Positions 59,901-64,000 of a stretch of DNA of 64,000 nucleotides are shown in pieces. Where the stretch lies: assembly GCA_951640165.1 (NCBI GenBank), contig OX621250.1, positions 10,379,501-10,443,500 on the forward strand, given 5' to 3'. The notes under the pieces are model-generated. The model saw nothing but the letters and a program-made list of their open reading frames with translations. It did not search any database and was not told the DNA's origin. The stretch's first letter is position 1; each line of letters starts with the position of its first letter. The position numbers and the translations under genes are program-made. This stretch comes from Pseudoips prasinana (taxonomy: Eukaryota > Arthropoda > Insecta > Lepidoptera > Nolidae).

Positions 59901-61796
59901 AAGTGATAAAAGTGTTTGAGATTGAGTTGAGAGTCAACACACATGATTGTAATTAATCTTAAGTATATTTTATTTTAAAAAAGGATTCCTACTGAGTTTT
60001 CTGGCAGTGTTTCTCAGTAGCTGCCACGTCATTCACTGCACGGTAGGGTAAAAAAATATGACGATTCCACATAAATGTAAAATTTTTACGGAATAAAGAA
60101 TTTTTGATTTTGTTTTTTTTTTATTTTGAAGAGTACCTATAGCTAGTCTGCTGTCTCTTATGGAGTACCTACTATTACGATTGTGAAGAATAATAAATAG
60201 CAAATCAAATGTTGCAATTCCCTCTAAAGTCCCTATAAAACATATTTGGGAAATGCACTCCTATATATAATTTCGTAACTTTCATATCAACAGTAGAAAT
60301 GACTGAACTGAAATGAGTGATAAGATATTGGATAAAATAATCATTTTATTGTGTTGTGATACAACAAAGTTAGTGTGGGTATGTCTTAGTTACCTCAGGT
60401 GGTATTTTAGGGCTTTATGATGATGATGCCCTCCCGACCGAATTTCGGCCACGGCGGCCAGTCTTAATGGAGACTAGCCAATTGCGCAGGACATATTATA
60501 GTGCTCAAGTGTGTGCGCAAACACAAGGGCACTTTCTATTCCATCACTCTCATGATCCGATGGGACGCCTAGCGACACGACCGGAAAGAGTTCAGGTACA
60601 GGACCGACGGCTTTACGTGCTCCCCGAGGCACGGGGGTGTAATACCGACAACTTCCAAGACTTCGGGCTGATACTAAGAAATTTCTTTTTACGGAAATAT
60701 CCCAAAATCACTTTTGGGCCCGACCCGGGATTTGAACCCAGGACCTCATTATCTGCGGTTGAACACGGTACCGCTAGACCAATGAGGCAGTCGGGCTATA
60801 TACCAAAATGGTAAACACCCTTTCTAATATTGCTATTCTATCCCTTTACAGTATTTAAAGTTTATACATACGAGTAAGTTATAGAAACATTGACAAAAAT
60901 TACCAGGCCTGTTGGTCTAATGGTTAGGGACCCTGACTGCTAAGCCAGAGGTCATGGGTTCAATCCCCAACGGTTACAATTACTTGAATTAAATCTTGAA
61001 TTTTGACATACAGTTAGGAGAATAGTAGGTAGATAAATGTTAACAAAAAGGATTATACTTACGACATTGACAAATTAAAGGGGTAAAGACCAACATTTTA
61101 AGTATATAGCAAGTTTATCTATACATATAATAAAATCGTAGGAAAGTCAAAACTGTACATTGAATATTTTTTAAAGGATTTTTGGGGCGTGATCTATAAT
61201 CGATATCGAAGCCAATAATAATAGTTTTTAGAATTTTTGTCTGTGTGTCTGTTTGTCTGTATGTATGTCCGGTCTAAATTCAAAAAGTACTGCATGGATT
61301 TACTTCAAATTTCGCATGAATATTACTAAGAGGTCGGGTCAACATATAGGCTACATATTATCACGCTATCACGTACGGGGGAGGAGCAGTGATAATTTAT
61401 AAAATTTAACGCGGGAAAAACCGCGGGGCACAGCTAGTAAGAAATACATTTGGTATTTAGGTTATCAAAATATATTGGCTAGTTTGCCAGTGCTCTGGTT
61501 TAGTAGTAATGTCACCAATTACCAATGGTTGAGCAACTAGTCAGTTTACCAAACTGAACAAGCCTTAAATGATCTATGGATCTTTAACTAAACTCTTATA
61601 AACAAGTGGTGGTCCATAAAAAGTGTAATTACTAAACTAGTAAACCATTTCACCAATTGCTCACCCATTTGTACTAAAACAATAAGTAACAATTACCTGA
61701 CTCAGCCTCAGTGAGTAGTGGTCCGTACACTCTTTGGAGTAGTTCATCCGCTCCATGTTCTTCTAACTGCTTGTAGAATTTCAATGATATACTAAC
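38575..61796 (-). CDS. Arpc2: ARP2/3 complex subunit 2 (p34), last six exons
   Basis: Minus-strand exons 61796-61697, 51896-51710, 44807-44672, 43576-43492, 39466-39259 and 38602-38575 join in frame to 247 residues plus TGA. They cover about residue 57 to the C-terminus of the ~300-residue family; the N-terminal exon(s) lie beyond 64000. Recognised blocks are [95 protein letters not shown] and the KTITGKTF end. ARPC2 and ARPC4 form the structural core of the Arp2/3 complex, which nucleates branched actin filaments in the cytoplasm and binds the mother filament. The introns are large and full of retroelements. The penultimate exon is followed by a tandem array of its own fragments. Confidence 0.96.
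38958..39343 (-). repeat. Arpc2: 193-bp tandem array derived from Arpc2 exon e
   Basis: The block starting GCATGCGCGAGTG recurs at 38958, 39151 and 39344, exactly 193 bp apart. On the minus strand each unit is the 3' part of exon e, then its GTGAGT donor and 33 bp of intron, then a jump back into exon e at CGACCTGCTGCAC. Both copies carry the same 2-base loss (CACGTTCC instead of CACATGTTCC), which puts them out of frame. The last copy is cut off at 38958. They are not usable as normal exons. A local duplication or an assembly error could both explain this. Confidence 0.88.
39259..39466 (-). CDS. Arpc2: Arpc2 exon e (penultimate, GC-rich)
   Basis: Acceptor GGCATGTCCGCAG, donor GTGAGT after KTIT. 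Encodes [20 protein letters not shown] through the [20 protein letters not shown] helix. Two partial copies follow downstream on the minus strand. Confidence 0.95.
39676..39726. repeat. Hairpin with ~21-bp arms
   Basis: ACAGATTTGGATGAAATTTG and its reverse complement around a short loop. The sequence resembles the interior of the Lep1-type element (compare 53700). Confidence 0.75.
39880..42045 (+). mobile_element. 5'-truncated jockey/CR1-like LINE, decayed ORF2
   Basis: About 2.2 kb in an Arpc2 intron. Broken frames give, in order, the linker [13 protein letters not shown] (~40000), RT motifs [15 protein letters not shown] (~40650), [16 protein letters not shown] (~40800), [11 protein letters not shown] (~40900), [18 protein letters not shown] (~41090), the catalytic TYADDTALI (~41190), and a C-terminal part to ~42042. 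The endonuclease is missing. Several frameshifts and stops mean it is inactive. The 3' coding end abuts an (AC)n microsatellite. Confidence 0.88.
42044..42086. repeat. (AC)n microsatellite
   Basis: Interrupted AC repeat directly after the LINE ORF end. Confidence 0.92.
43030..43400 (+). repeat. GC-rich hairpin block plus family U 3' UTR
   Basis: 43033-43081 forms a stem (AGCGGGGGTTCTGG / CCAGAGCCCCCGCT). A short A-run follows at 43160, then 43195-43395 matches the family U 3' UTR at 61920-62115. Possibly the 3' end of a retroelement. Confidence 0.55.
43492..43576 (-). CDS. Arpc2: Arpc2 exon d
   Basis: Acceptor ATTATTTGCAG, donor GTGAGT. Encodes [20 protein letters not shown] to SYVTF. Confidence 0.96.
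43850..44405. repeat. Duplicated 'AGGTGGTTGGGCAGCAG' repeat around a family C SINE
   Basis: 43880-44000 and 44237-44362 are diverged copies (AGGTGGTTGGGCAGCAG, GTGTACTAGCTGCCACAT, TGACTATGGCAGAG). Between them lies a reverse family C SINE body (44020-44225), as if the SINE had inserted near one copy. Confidence 0.6.
44020..44225 (-). mobile_element. Family C SINE, reverse, head replaced
   Basis: Body motifs AATATCCTGGGACATTATTC, GACAGACATGTTCATGCAC-like and TCTGTCCTGGGTGGGGATCG are present, but the tRNA-like head is lost and replaced by the flanking repeat. Confidence 0.65.
44672..44807 (-). CDS. Arpc2: Arpc2 exon c
   Basis: Acceptor AACATTACAG, donor GTACGT. Encodes [20 protein letters not shown] to RRASHTAPQ. 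Confidence 0.96.
44932..45106. mobile_element. MITE with perfect 23-bp TIRs
   Basis: GGTGAGTATAGACTACAACA and its exact reverse complement bound a 175-bp element without ORF. Flanking ATA on both sides may be the target duplication. In an Arpc2 intron. Confidence 0.85.
45350..46147. other. Intron stretch with SINE body scrap, no gene
   Basis: 45360-45520 resembles a reverse SINE body (GATCCCAAACTAGGTAGAGC). T-run at 45527-45541. A GC-rich patch at 45620-45740 has a 73-codon open frame that I do not recognise. Confidence 0.5.
46148..46455 (-). mobile_element. tRNA-derived SINE, family C, reverse copy
   Basis: Reverse head with B-box complement GGGAATCGAACCCGCGACC and TTTGCCAACCACGACAACGG. 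The body carries a small internal duplication of TTTCTTTTGTAAATACATAC. Confidence 0.8.
46703..46936 (+). mobile_element. 5S rRNA-headed SINE, copy 2
   Basis: Head with GAGGTTAAGTAACTAGG and GGTCAGTACATAGATGGGTG, followed by the same body as copy 1 through GCCATGTCAGAGGCC and the extra 3' part ACTAGGGTAACCACTGCCCA shared with copy 3. Confidence 0.78.
47192..47350 (+). mobile_element. tRNA-derived SINE, family C, forward copy
   Basis: Head GTGCGGTTGGTAAATGC then GTCGTGGGTGCGATTACCC; body CATGAACATGTCTGTTTGTC. It abuts the L2 LINE fragment. Confidence 0.75.
47350..48395 (+). mobile_element. CR1-type LINE, 5' truncated, long intact 3' ORF (family L2)
   Basis: An uninterrupted frame 47365-48210 (281 codons) starts inside the reverse transcriptase: [11 protein letters not shown] is the catalytic box with Phe in place of the usual Tyr/Ala. 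It continues through [12 protein letters not shown] and the C-terminal [16 protein letters not shown] region to a stop. The 3' UTR ends with CCACATAAATGTAAAA and GGAATAAAG. The N-terminal RT and endonuclease are missing, so it is inactive, but lack of stops shows it is young. Confidence 0.88.
48402..48622 (-). mobile_element. tRNA-derived SINE, family A, reverse copy
   Basis: Mirror of 8161-8418: B-box complement GGGATTCGAACCCAGGACC, CTACCAACTAGGCTACGGTG at the head. Confidence 0.85.
48745..49110 (-). mobile_element. Family E SINE, interrupted by a P1 MITE
   Basis: Shares GTGCGCAAACATGGGTGCAC, TACGTGCTCTCCGGGGTACG and TTGGCCCGACCCAAAATTG with 60420-60795. It is split by the 74-bp palindrome at 48931-49004. 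Confidence 0.72.
48931..49004. mobile_element. P1 MITE copy 2 (internally deleted)
   Basis: Ends AGTGCCTCTAGCACGAGT and ACTCGTGCTAGAGGCACT, inner TTTACTTACTCGAACACACG as in copy 1 (3766-3985). Confidence 0.78.
49116..49600 (+). mobile_element. LINE C-terminal (RNase H tail) fragment
   Basis: The 62-codon stretch at 49218-49406 includes [20 protein letters not shown] and [15 protein letters not shown], the zinc-finger-like tail typical of insect non-LTR elements with an RNase H domain (one Cys is changed). Truncated on both sides. Confidence 0.72.
49600..50980. other. Intron stretch, mostly unannotated
   Basis: 49990-50110 resembles a Lep1-type Helitron interior (TGTTTGTTACTCTTTCATGC). ORFs near 50469 and 50744 are not recognised. 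Nothing else seen. Confidence 0.45.
50985..51180 (+). mobile_element. Decayed Tc1-type transposase fragment
   Basis: The plus strand reads RTGVFSDET, stop, [13 protein letters not shown], stop, RLRERYADH, resembling the first catalytic Asp region of Tc1-like transposases (FSDES, then WRRxGERYA). Two stops; too short for firm placement. Confidence 0.5.
51455..51650 (-). mobile_element. tRNA-derived SINE, family B, reverse copy
   Basis: Reverse head GGGACTCGAACCCGCGACAC and TGCCACACGCGCTGCC, with body parts shared with 13374-13560. It lies 60 bp from Arpc2 exon b. Confidence 0.82.
51710..51896 (-). CDS. Arpc2: Arpc2 exon b
   Basis: Acceptor CTACTTTCGCAG, donor GTAAGT. Encodes [20 protein letters not shown] through [20 protein letters not shown] to DET. 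Confidence 0.96.
51985..52275 (-). repeat. Interspersed repeat R3, copy 2 (reverse)
   Basis: Reverse of 7290-7580: CCAAAGGGTAAAACTGGACCC, TCATGAACCGTGATAGTTAG in diverged form, and GATAATGGTACGGAACCCTC. Confidence 0.62.
52276..52440 (-). repeat. LINE/SINE 3' end scrap
   Basis: AACAAGTGGGTCGCCTGATC resembles the start of the 58529-58727 insertion; the rest is diverged. Confidence 0.45.
52975..53115 (-). mobile_element. tRNA-derived SINE, family B, degraded reverse copy
   Basis: GCGGGAATCGAACTAGAAAC and AGCGCTGCGGCAGAAAC mark a worn head; body part ATTTATGAGTCACACTAATA. Confidence 0.65.
53649..53825 (+). mobile_element. Lep1-type non-autonomous Helitron
   Basis: Starts TC after A (TCCTACTAATTTTATAAATG) and ends CTAG before T, preceded by the GC-rich CCGCGGGTCGCGG hairpin region. 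Contains TGTTTGTTACTCTTTCACGC and GGATTTTGATGAAACTTTG, well known in moth genomes. Confidence 0.82.
53992..54026. repeat. GA-rich microsatellite
   Basis: AGAGAG tract with AAAG and ACAG interruptions. Confidence 0.9.
54465..54482. repeat. Poly(C) run (18 bp)
   Basis: Eighteen consecutive C; strong G-quadruplex/i-motif potential and a likely sequencing-error site. Confidence 0.95.
54989..55200 (+). mobile_element. 5S rRNA-headed SINE, copy 3 (head deletion)
   Basis: Keeps CTCGCGGTCAGTCCATAGATG but lacks ~40 bp before it. The body and the ACTAGGGTAACCACTGCCCA end match copy 2. Confidence 0.72.
55201..56280. other. Intron stretch, nothing recognised
   Basis: One 74-codon open frame at 55267-55491 without family resemblance. 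No repeat recognised. Confidence 0.4.
56290..56365. repeat. Hairpin with 34-bp arms carrying B-box sequence
   Basis: GATTCGAACCTCGACTGG and its complement CCAATCGAGGTTCGAATC at the ends, four mismatches along the arms, 8-nt loop. GGTTCGAATC is a Pol III B-box motif, so it may derive from two head-to-head SINE heads. Confidence 0.8.
56770..57870 (+). mobile_element. Decayed R1-type LINE, interrupted
   Basis: At ~56780-57060 the frame gives [20 protein letters not shown] and NLVSDDF, the R1-type RT box around GCPQGSV with Leu-rich follow-up; the YADD box is in a shifted frame (YADDVLL at ~56985). After an inserted repeat (57110-57430), 57690-57780 reads [20 protein letters not shown], the C-terminal region after RT. 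Frameshifts and stops throughout. The end part also occurs at 23430-23490. Confidence 0.68.
57110..57430 (-). repeat. Interspersed repeat, copy 2 (inserted in R1 relic)
   Basis: GC-rich block with CAGGAACGCGGGTATGCTGC and CTTTTTGCGCCATG, related to 347-670. It interrupts the R1-type relic. Confidence 0.55.
58025..58320 (-). mobile_element. Degraded reverse SINE
   Basis: Body (ACTTATATATTTCTAAATAC) then a worn B-box complement (GCGCTCGAACCAAAGACAG). Family D-like. Confidence 0.5.
58322..58782 (-). mobile_element. Family C SINE, reverse, interrupted by a retroposon
   Basis: Outer parts 58322-58528 and 58735-58782 together form the SINE (B-box complement GGGAATCGAACCCACGACC, then TCCGGCGTGAAAAGCAAACA). 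The 199-bp insertion 58529-58727 is bounded by a 7-bp duplication ACGACCT. Confidence 0.85.
58529..58727 (-). mobile_element. LINE/SINE 3' end inserted in a SINE
   Basis: Begins with a T-run (reverse A tail), then ACGAGCTAGCGGGTCACCTA and GATCACCGCCGCCCATG. Flanked by ACGACCT at 58522-58528 and 58728-58734. Confidence 0.82.
58952..59060 (+). mobile_element. Family C-headed SINE, forward
   Basis: Head GGGCCGGTTCGCGTGGTTGG and GTCGTGGGTCCGATTCCC, but the body switches to AACTATTTGTACAACCCAT, a family B-like body: possibly a chimera. Confidence 0.65.
59061..59780. other. Intron stretch, nothing recognised
   Basis: No gene or repeat seen. Open frames of 60-70 codons lack family resemblance. Confidence 0.4.
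59786..60110 (+). mobile_element. L2 LINE 3' end, second copy
   Basis: Matches 48060-48390 closely, from ATGTATAAGATTCTATAACA through the CTGGCAGTGTTTCTCAGTAG UTR to the GGAATAAAG end, with small indels. Confidence 0.88.
60420..60795 (-). mobile_element. Family E SINE, reverse, near full length
   Basis: The right end is a reverse tRNA-like head: B-box complement GGGATTTGAACCCAGGACC and CCGCTAGACCAATGAGGCAG. The rest (CAATTGCGCAGGACATATTA, TACGTGCTCCCCGAGGCACG) is a body well known from moth genomes. Confidence 0.82.
60902..60990 (+). mobile_element. tRNA-derived SINE head, family D, copy 1
   Basis: GGCCTGTTGGTCTAATGG (A box), ACTGCTAAGCCAGAGGTC, GGGTTCAATCCCCA (B box). Confidence 0.78.
61119..61437 (+). 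mobile_element. Non-autonomous Helitron (family H1), copy 1
   Basis: Starts TCTATACATATAATAAAATC after A and ends CTAG before T. A 3' hairpin CGCGG-GAAAAA-CCGCG lies 10-20 bp before the end. No TIR and no TSD, as expected for Helitrons. About 320 bp. Confidence 0.87.
61697..61796 (-). CDS. Arpc2: Arpc2 exon a (most 5' in window)
   Basis: Acceptor TTGTTTGTAG, donor GTAATT. 33 codons plus one base, from [20 protein letters not shown] to LLTEAES. Confidence 0.95.
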
Positions 61797-61919
61797 CTAC
61801 AAACAAGTTAGGAGTTAGTACAAATACAATGTATAACAAAAATAACTCAACAAAAGGGCTCATGGACAGATTTTTTGCTTTCTCACCATATTTGAATTAC
61901 TTGTAAGTCTCTTTGACAA

Positions 61920-62115
61920 TAACTTAATACAAGCTAGCTAAATATCATTGCTATTATAAAATAAATCATGTGTAGATATTTAGGTACATACAATGCGTGT
62001 ACCTAAATATCTATATAACTAGAAATAATTATGTATACTTAAATATATTACTACAAACATGTTCAGACTATTTACAAGTGCTTTTTTAAAGTCTATGTGA
62101 ATAAAACCTTTTTTT
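61920..62115 (+). repeat. Family U retroelement 3' UTR
   Basis: Shares ATATTTAGGTACA-like, CTAAATATCTATAT and TCAGACTATTTACAAG blocks with 43195-43395. Confidence 0.65.
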
Positions 62116-62181
62116 AATTATTATTTATTTATGGCATAATACAAAAAAGTATTATACTTATTTTGCAAGCTAATATTGCAA

Positions 62182-62503
62182 TCTATACATATAATAAAAT
62201 CGTACGGAAATCAAAACTGTACATTGATTATTTTTTAAAAAGGATGCTTGAAGATGAAGAGGCGTTGACTACAATTGATATCGAAGCCAAAAATATAGTT
62301 TTTAGTATTTTTGTCTGTTTGTCTGTATGTATGTCCGGGTTAAACGCAAACGGTACTGCATGGATTTACTTCAAATTTTGCATGAATATTACTAAGAGGT
62401 CGGGTCAACATATAGGCTACATATTATCACGCTATCACCTACGGGAGAGGAGCTGTGATAATTTATAAAATTTTACGCGGGTAAAACCGCGGGGCACAGC
62501 TAG
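62182..62503 (+). mobile_element. Non-autonomous Helitron (family H1), copy 2
   Basis: Near-identical to copy 1 including the A|TC start, GGTCGGGTCAACATATAGGC interior and CTAG|T end. Confidence 0.87.
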
Positions 62504-62632
62504 TATTTAATAGAATAGATATGTTACAGTTCATCTATTCCACATAAAACAAGTGACACATTACCAATGAAATAATGTAACAGTGACTTTGTATTTAGTT
62601 AGTTTAGCAATTTAAGGGATAACCACTCAGGT

Positions 62633-62840
62633 GATGAAGACCTGTTGGACTAGTGGTTAGTACTCTGACTGCTAAGCCAGAGGTTGTAAGTTTAATCCCG
62701 ACCTGAACAAATCCTTGTGTGACGAGCATTTTTTCTGTGTATGGGTGTAATTTATCTCTAACATGTAAATAGAAATATATCTTCATCAATTGTCTGGTTG
62801 CCATAGTTCAGTTTCTGCCCAGATTGGGCAGAGTGGCAGT
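62633..62840 (+). mobile_element. tRNA-derived SINE, family D, copy 2
   Basis: Head GACCTGTTGGACTAGTGG and GACTGCTAAGCCAGAGG; a body with TGTGTGACGAGCA and ATGTAAATAGAAATATAT-like motifs follows. Confidence 0.78.
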
Positions 62841-64000
62841 GTGTTACGTGTTCCAAAAATCATACTTTTAGATGAGATGACTGAGAAATTGGTTTGTTTG
62901 TCAATTTAGTAATAATGGTTTTGTTGGAGTTCTTCTATGAGAGTTATATCAAACAAATAAATAAACAACAGCCAACATTATGAATGTTCACTGTTTACCA
63001 TCTGTCAGCTCTAAGTTTACAAACAAAACCACTACAACAATAATAAAAAGGGTTATTGTTTTTGAGAGCTCTGAAGTCTTTGGAGGACTAACAATTAATT
63101 TTCAGTAACCTTATGACACACATTCAAGTAGTTTACGTTTGACTATTTATTAACTTTCTTTCCATACAACCATGCCTGTACTAGGGCAATGGATCTATAA
63201 AGATAAAGATTATTTATTTGTTAAAACATGTGTTTACATACAAATTAAAATATGCAAGATCTTAAAAAAAAACATGTTTTACCTGTCGAGGCATACAAAT
63301 TTTAATTTTATTTTACATCAATATAAAAATAATAAATCAAAACAGTCATTATAGTCATCATAATCATACAGTATACATATTTAAAAAATTGTGTCGCAAG
63401 CGACTTTGGAAACATATAATTGACAGATTTAAAGCACACCCAGACTCATAATGACTACTTATGATTGTCCTGTGTGTGTATGTGTTAATTACATAAACTT
63501 TTACACAAGAGTTTATACAGATACCTACTGCACTGTTTATTCTGATAAAAAATTATGAATAATCAGGCAAATAGTATCAGATAATAAAATAAAGCTGATA
63601 TTGTATACTATTTATTTTATGCATTAAACCTTTATGAAGCAGTAGGTATGTTTCTAATTTAATATTAAATTTATCAGAACCCATACAAATTCAATATACT
63701 GTGGCAACTAATTCACCACTGTCGGGAAAAAGTTTAAGGCCCAGACTACATACACCTGCAATCTCTCAGCATGATATAGACACAATATCGTTTTTGATGA
63801 TATATATACTATTGGACTATACCCTAACATGGTTCATCCCCATCGAACATGGTTATTTTTTTGGGGATTGAATTTTTAAGCTAATGTTTGAAATAGGCTG
63901 ATTTGAGTAGGTCATTATTATAATATAACATATTTATAACAAATTATTTATTTATTTATTAGGTCAACCAACGATTGCTTACACAATTCATAACATATGG
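62841..64000. other. Arpc2 intron end, nothing recognised
   Basis: No exon of the missing Arpc2 N-terminus found here on the minus strand. AT-rich, no repeat recognised. Confidence 0.5.

Noticed and set aside
1..64000. CRISPR arrays, operons, ribosome binding sites
   Set aside because: The window is eukaryotic; the direct repeats seen are satellites, MITEs or exon duplications.

Overview
This is a eukaryotic, AT-rich, intron-rich window full of transposable elements. It looks like a lepidopteran (moth or butterfly) nuclear genome. The pointers are the short phase-consistent exons with GT-AG introns, the animal genes Arpc2 and Tmie, and a repeat load I associate with Lepidoptera: tRNA-derived SINEs, Helitron-like non-autonomous elements ending in CTAG, R1/CR1/jockey-type LINE scraps, and many palindromic MITEs. 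I cannot name the species.

Layout. (1) 1-14.2 kb, + strand: the last nine exons of a gene for a coiled-coil protein with many N-glycosylation sequons, which I do not recognise. Its introns hold LINE scraps, palindromic MITEs, SINEs and a mariner-type transposon with ~500 bp terminal inverted repeats. (2) 14.2-22.4 kb: no firm gene, but a hAT-type MITE with a perfect 8-bp target duplication and one weak candidate exon. (3) 22.4-26.4 kb, - strand: a complete four-exon gene of the UPF0047/YjbQ family (165 aa). (4) 27.4-32.2 kb, + strand: a complete four-exon Tmie gene (177 aa), head-to-head with (3) across ~1.0 kb. (5) 32.3-38.5 kb: no firm gene. (6) 38.6-61.8 kb, - strand: the last six exons of Arpc2 (247 residues in the window; the N-terminal exons lie beyond 64 kb). 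Its penultimate exon is followed by a 193-bp tandem array made of exon pieces. (7) The Arpc2 introns hold most of the retroelements: a 2-kb LINE, a CR1-type LINE with a second 3' end elsewhere, an R1-type relic, several SINE families, nested insertions, and a SINE whose head resembles 5S rRNA.

The genes do not form a pathway. Arpc2 is an actin-branching complex subunit, Tmie a mechanotransduction channel partner, and the UPF0047 protein a small enzyme-like protein of uncertain role. The UPF0047/Tmie pair may share a promoter region. A perfect 137-bp repeat with three predicted hairpins sits in one intron of each of these two genes. The best leads are this repeat, the 5S-headed SINE, the exon-derived array in Arpc2 and the long-TIR DD41D transposon.

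All gene models were built by hand from reading frame, splice sites and family resemblance. No alignment or RNA evidence was available.
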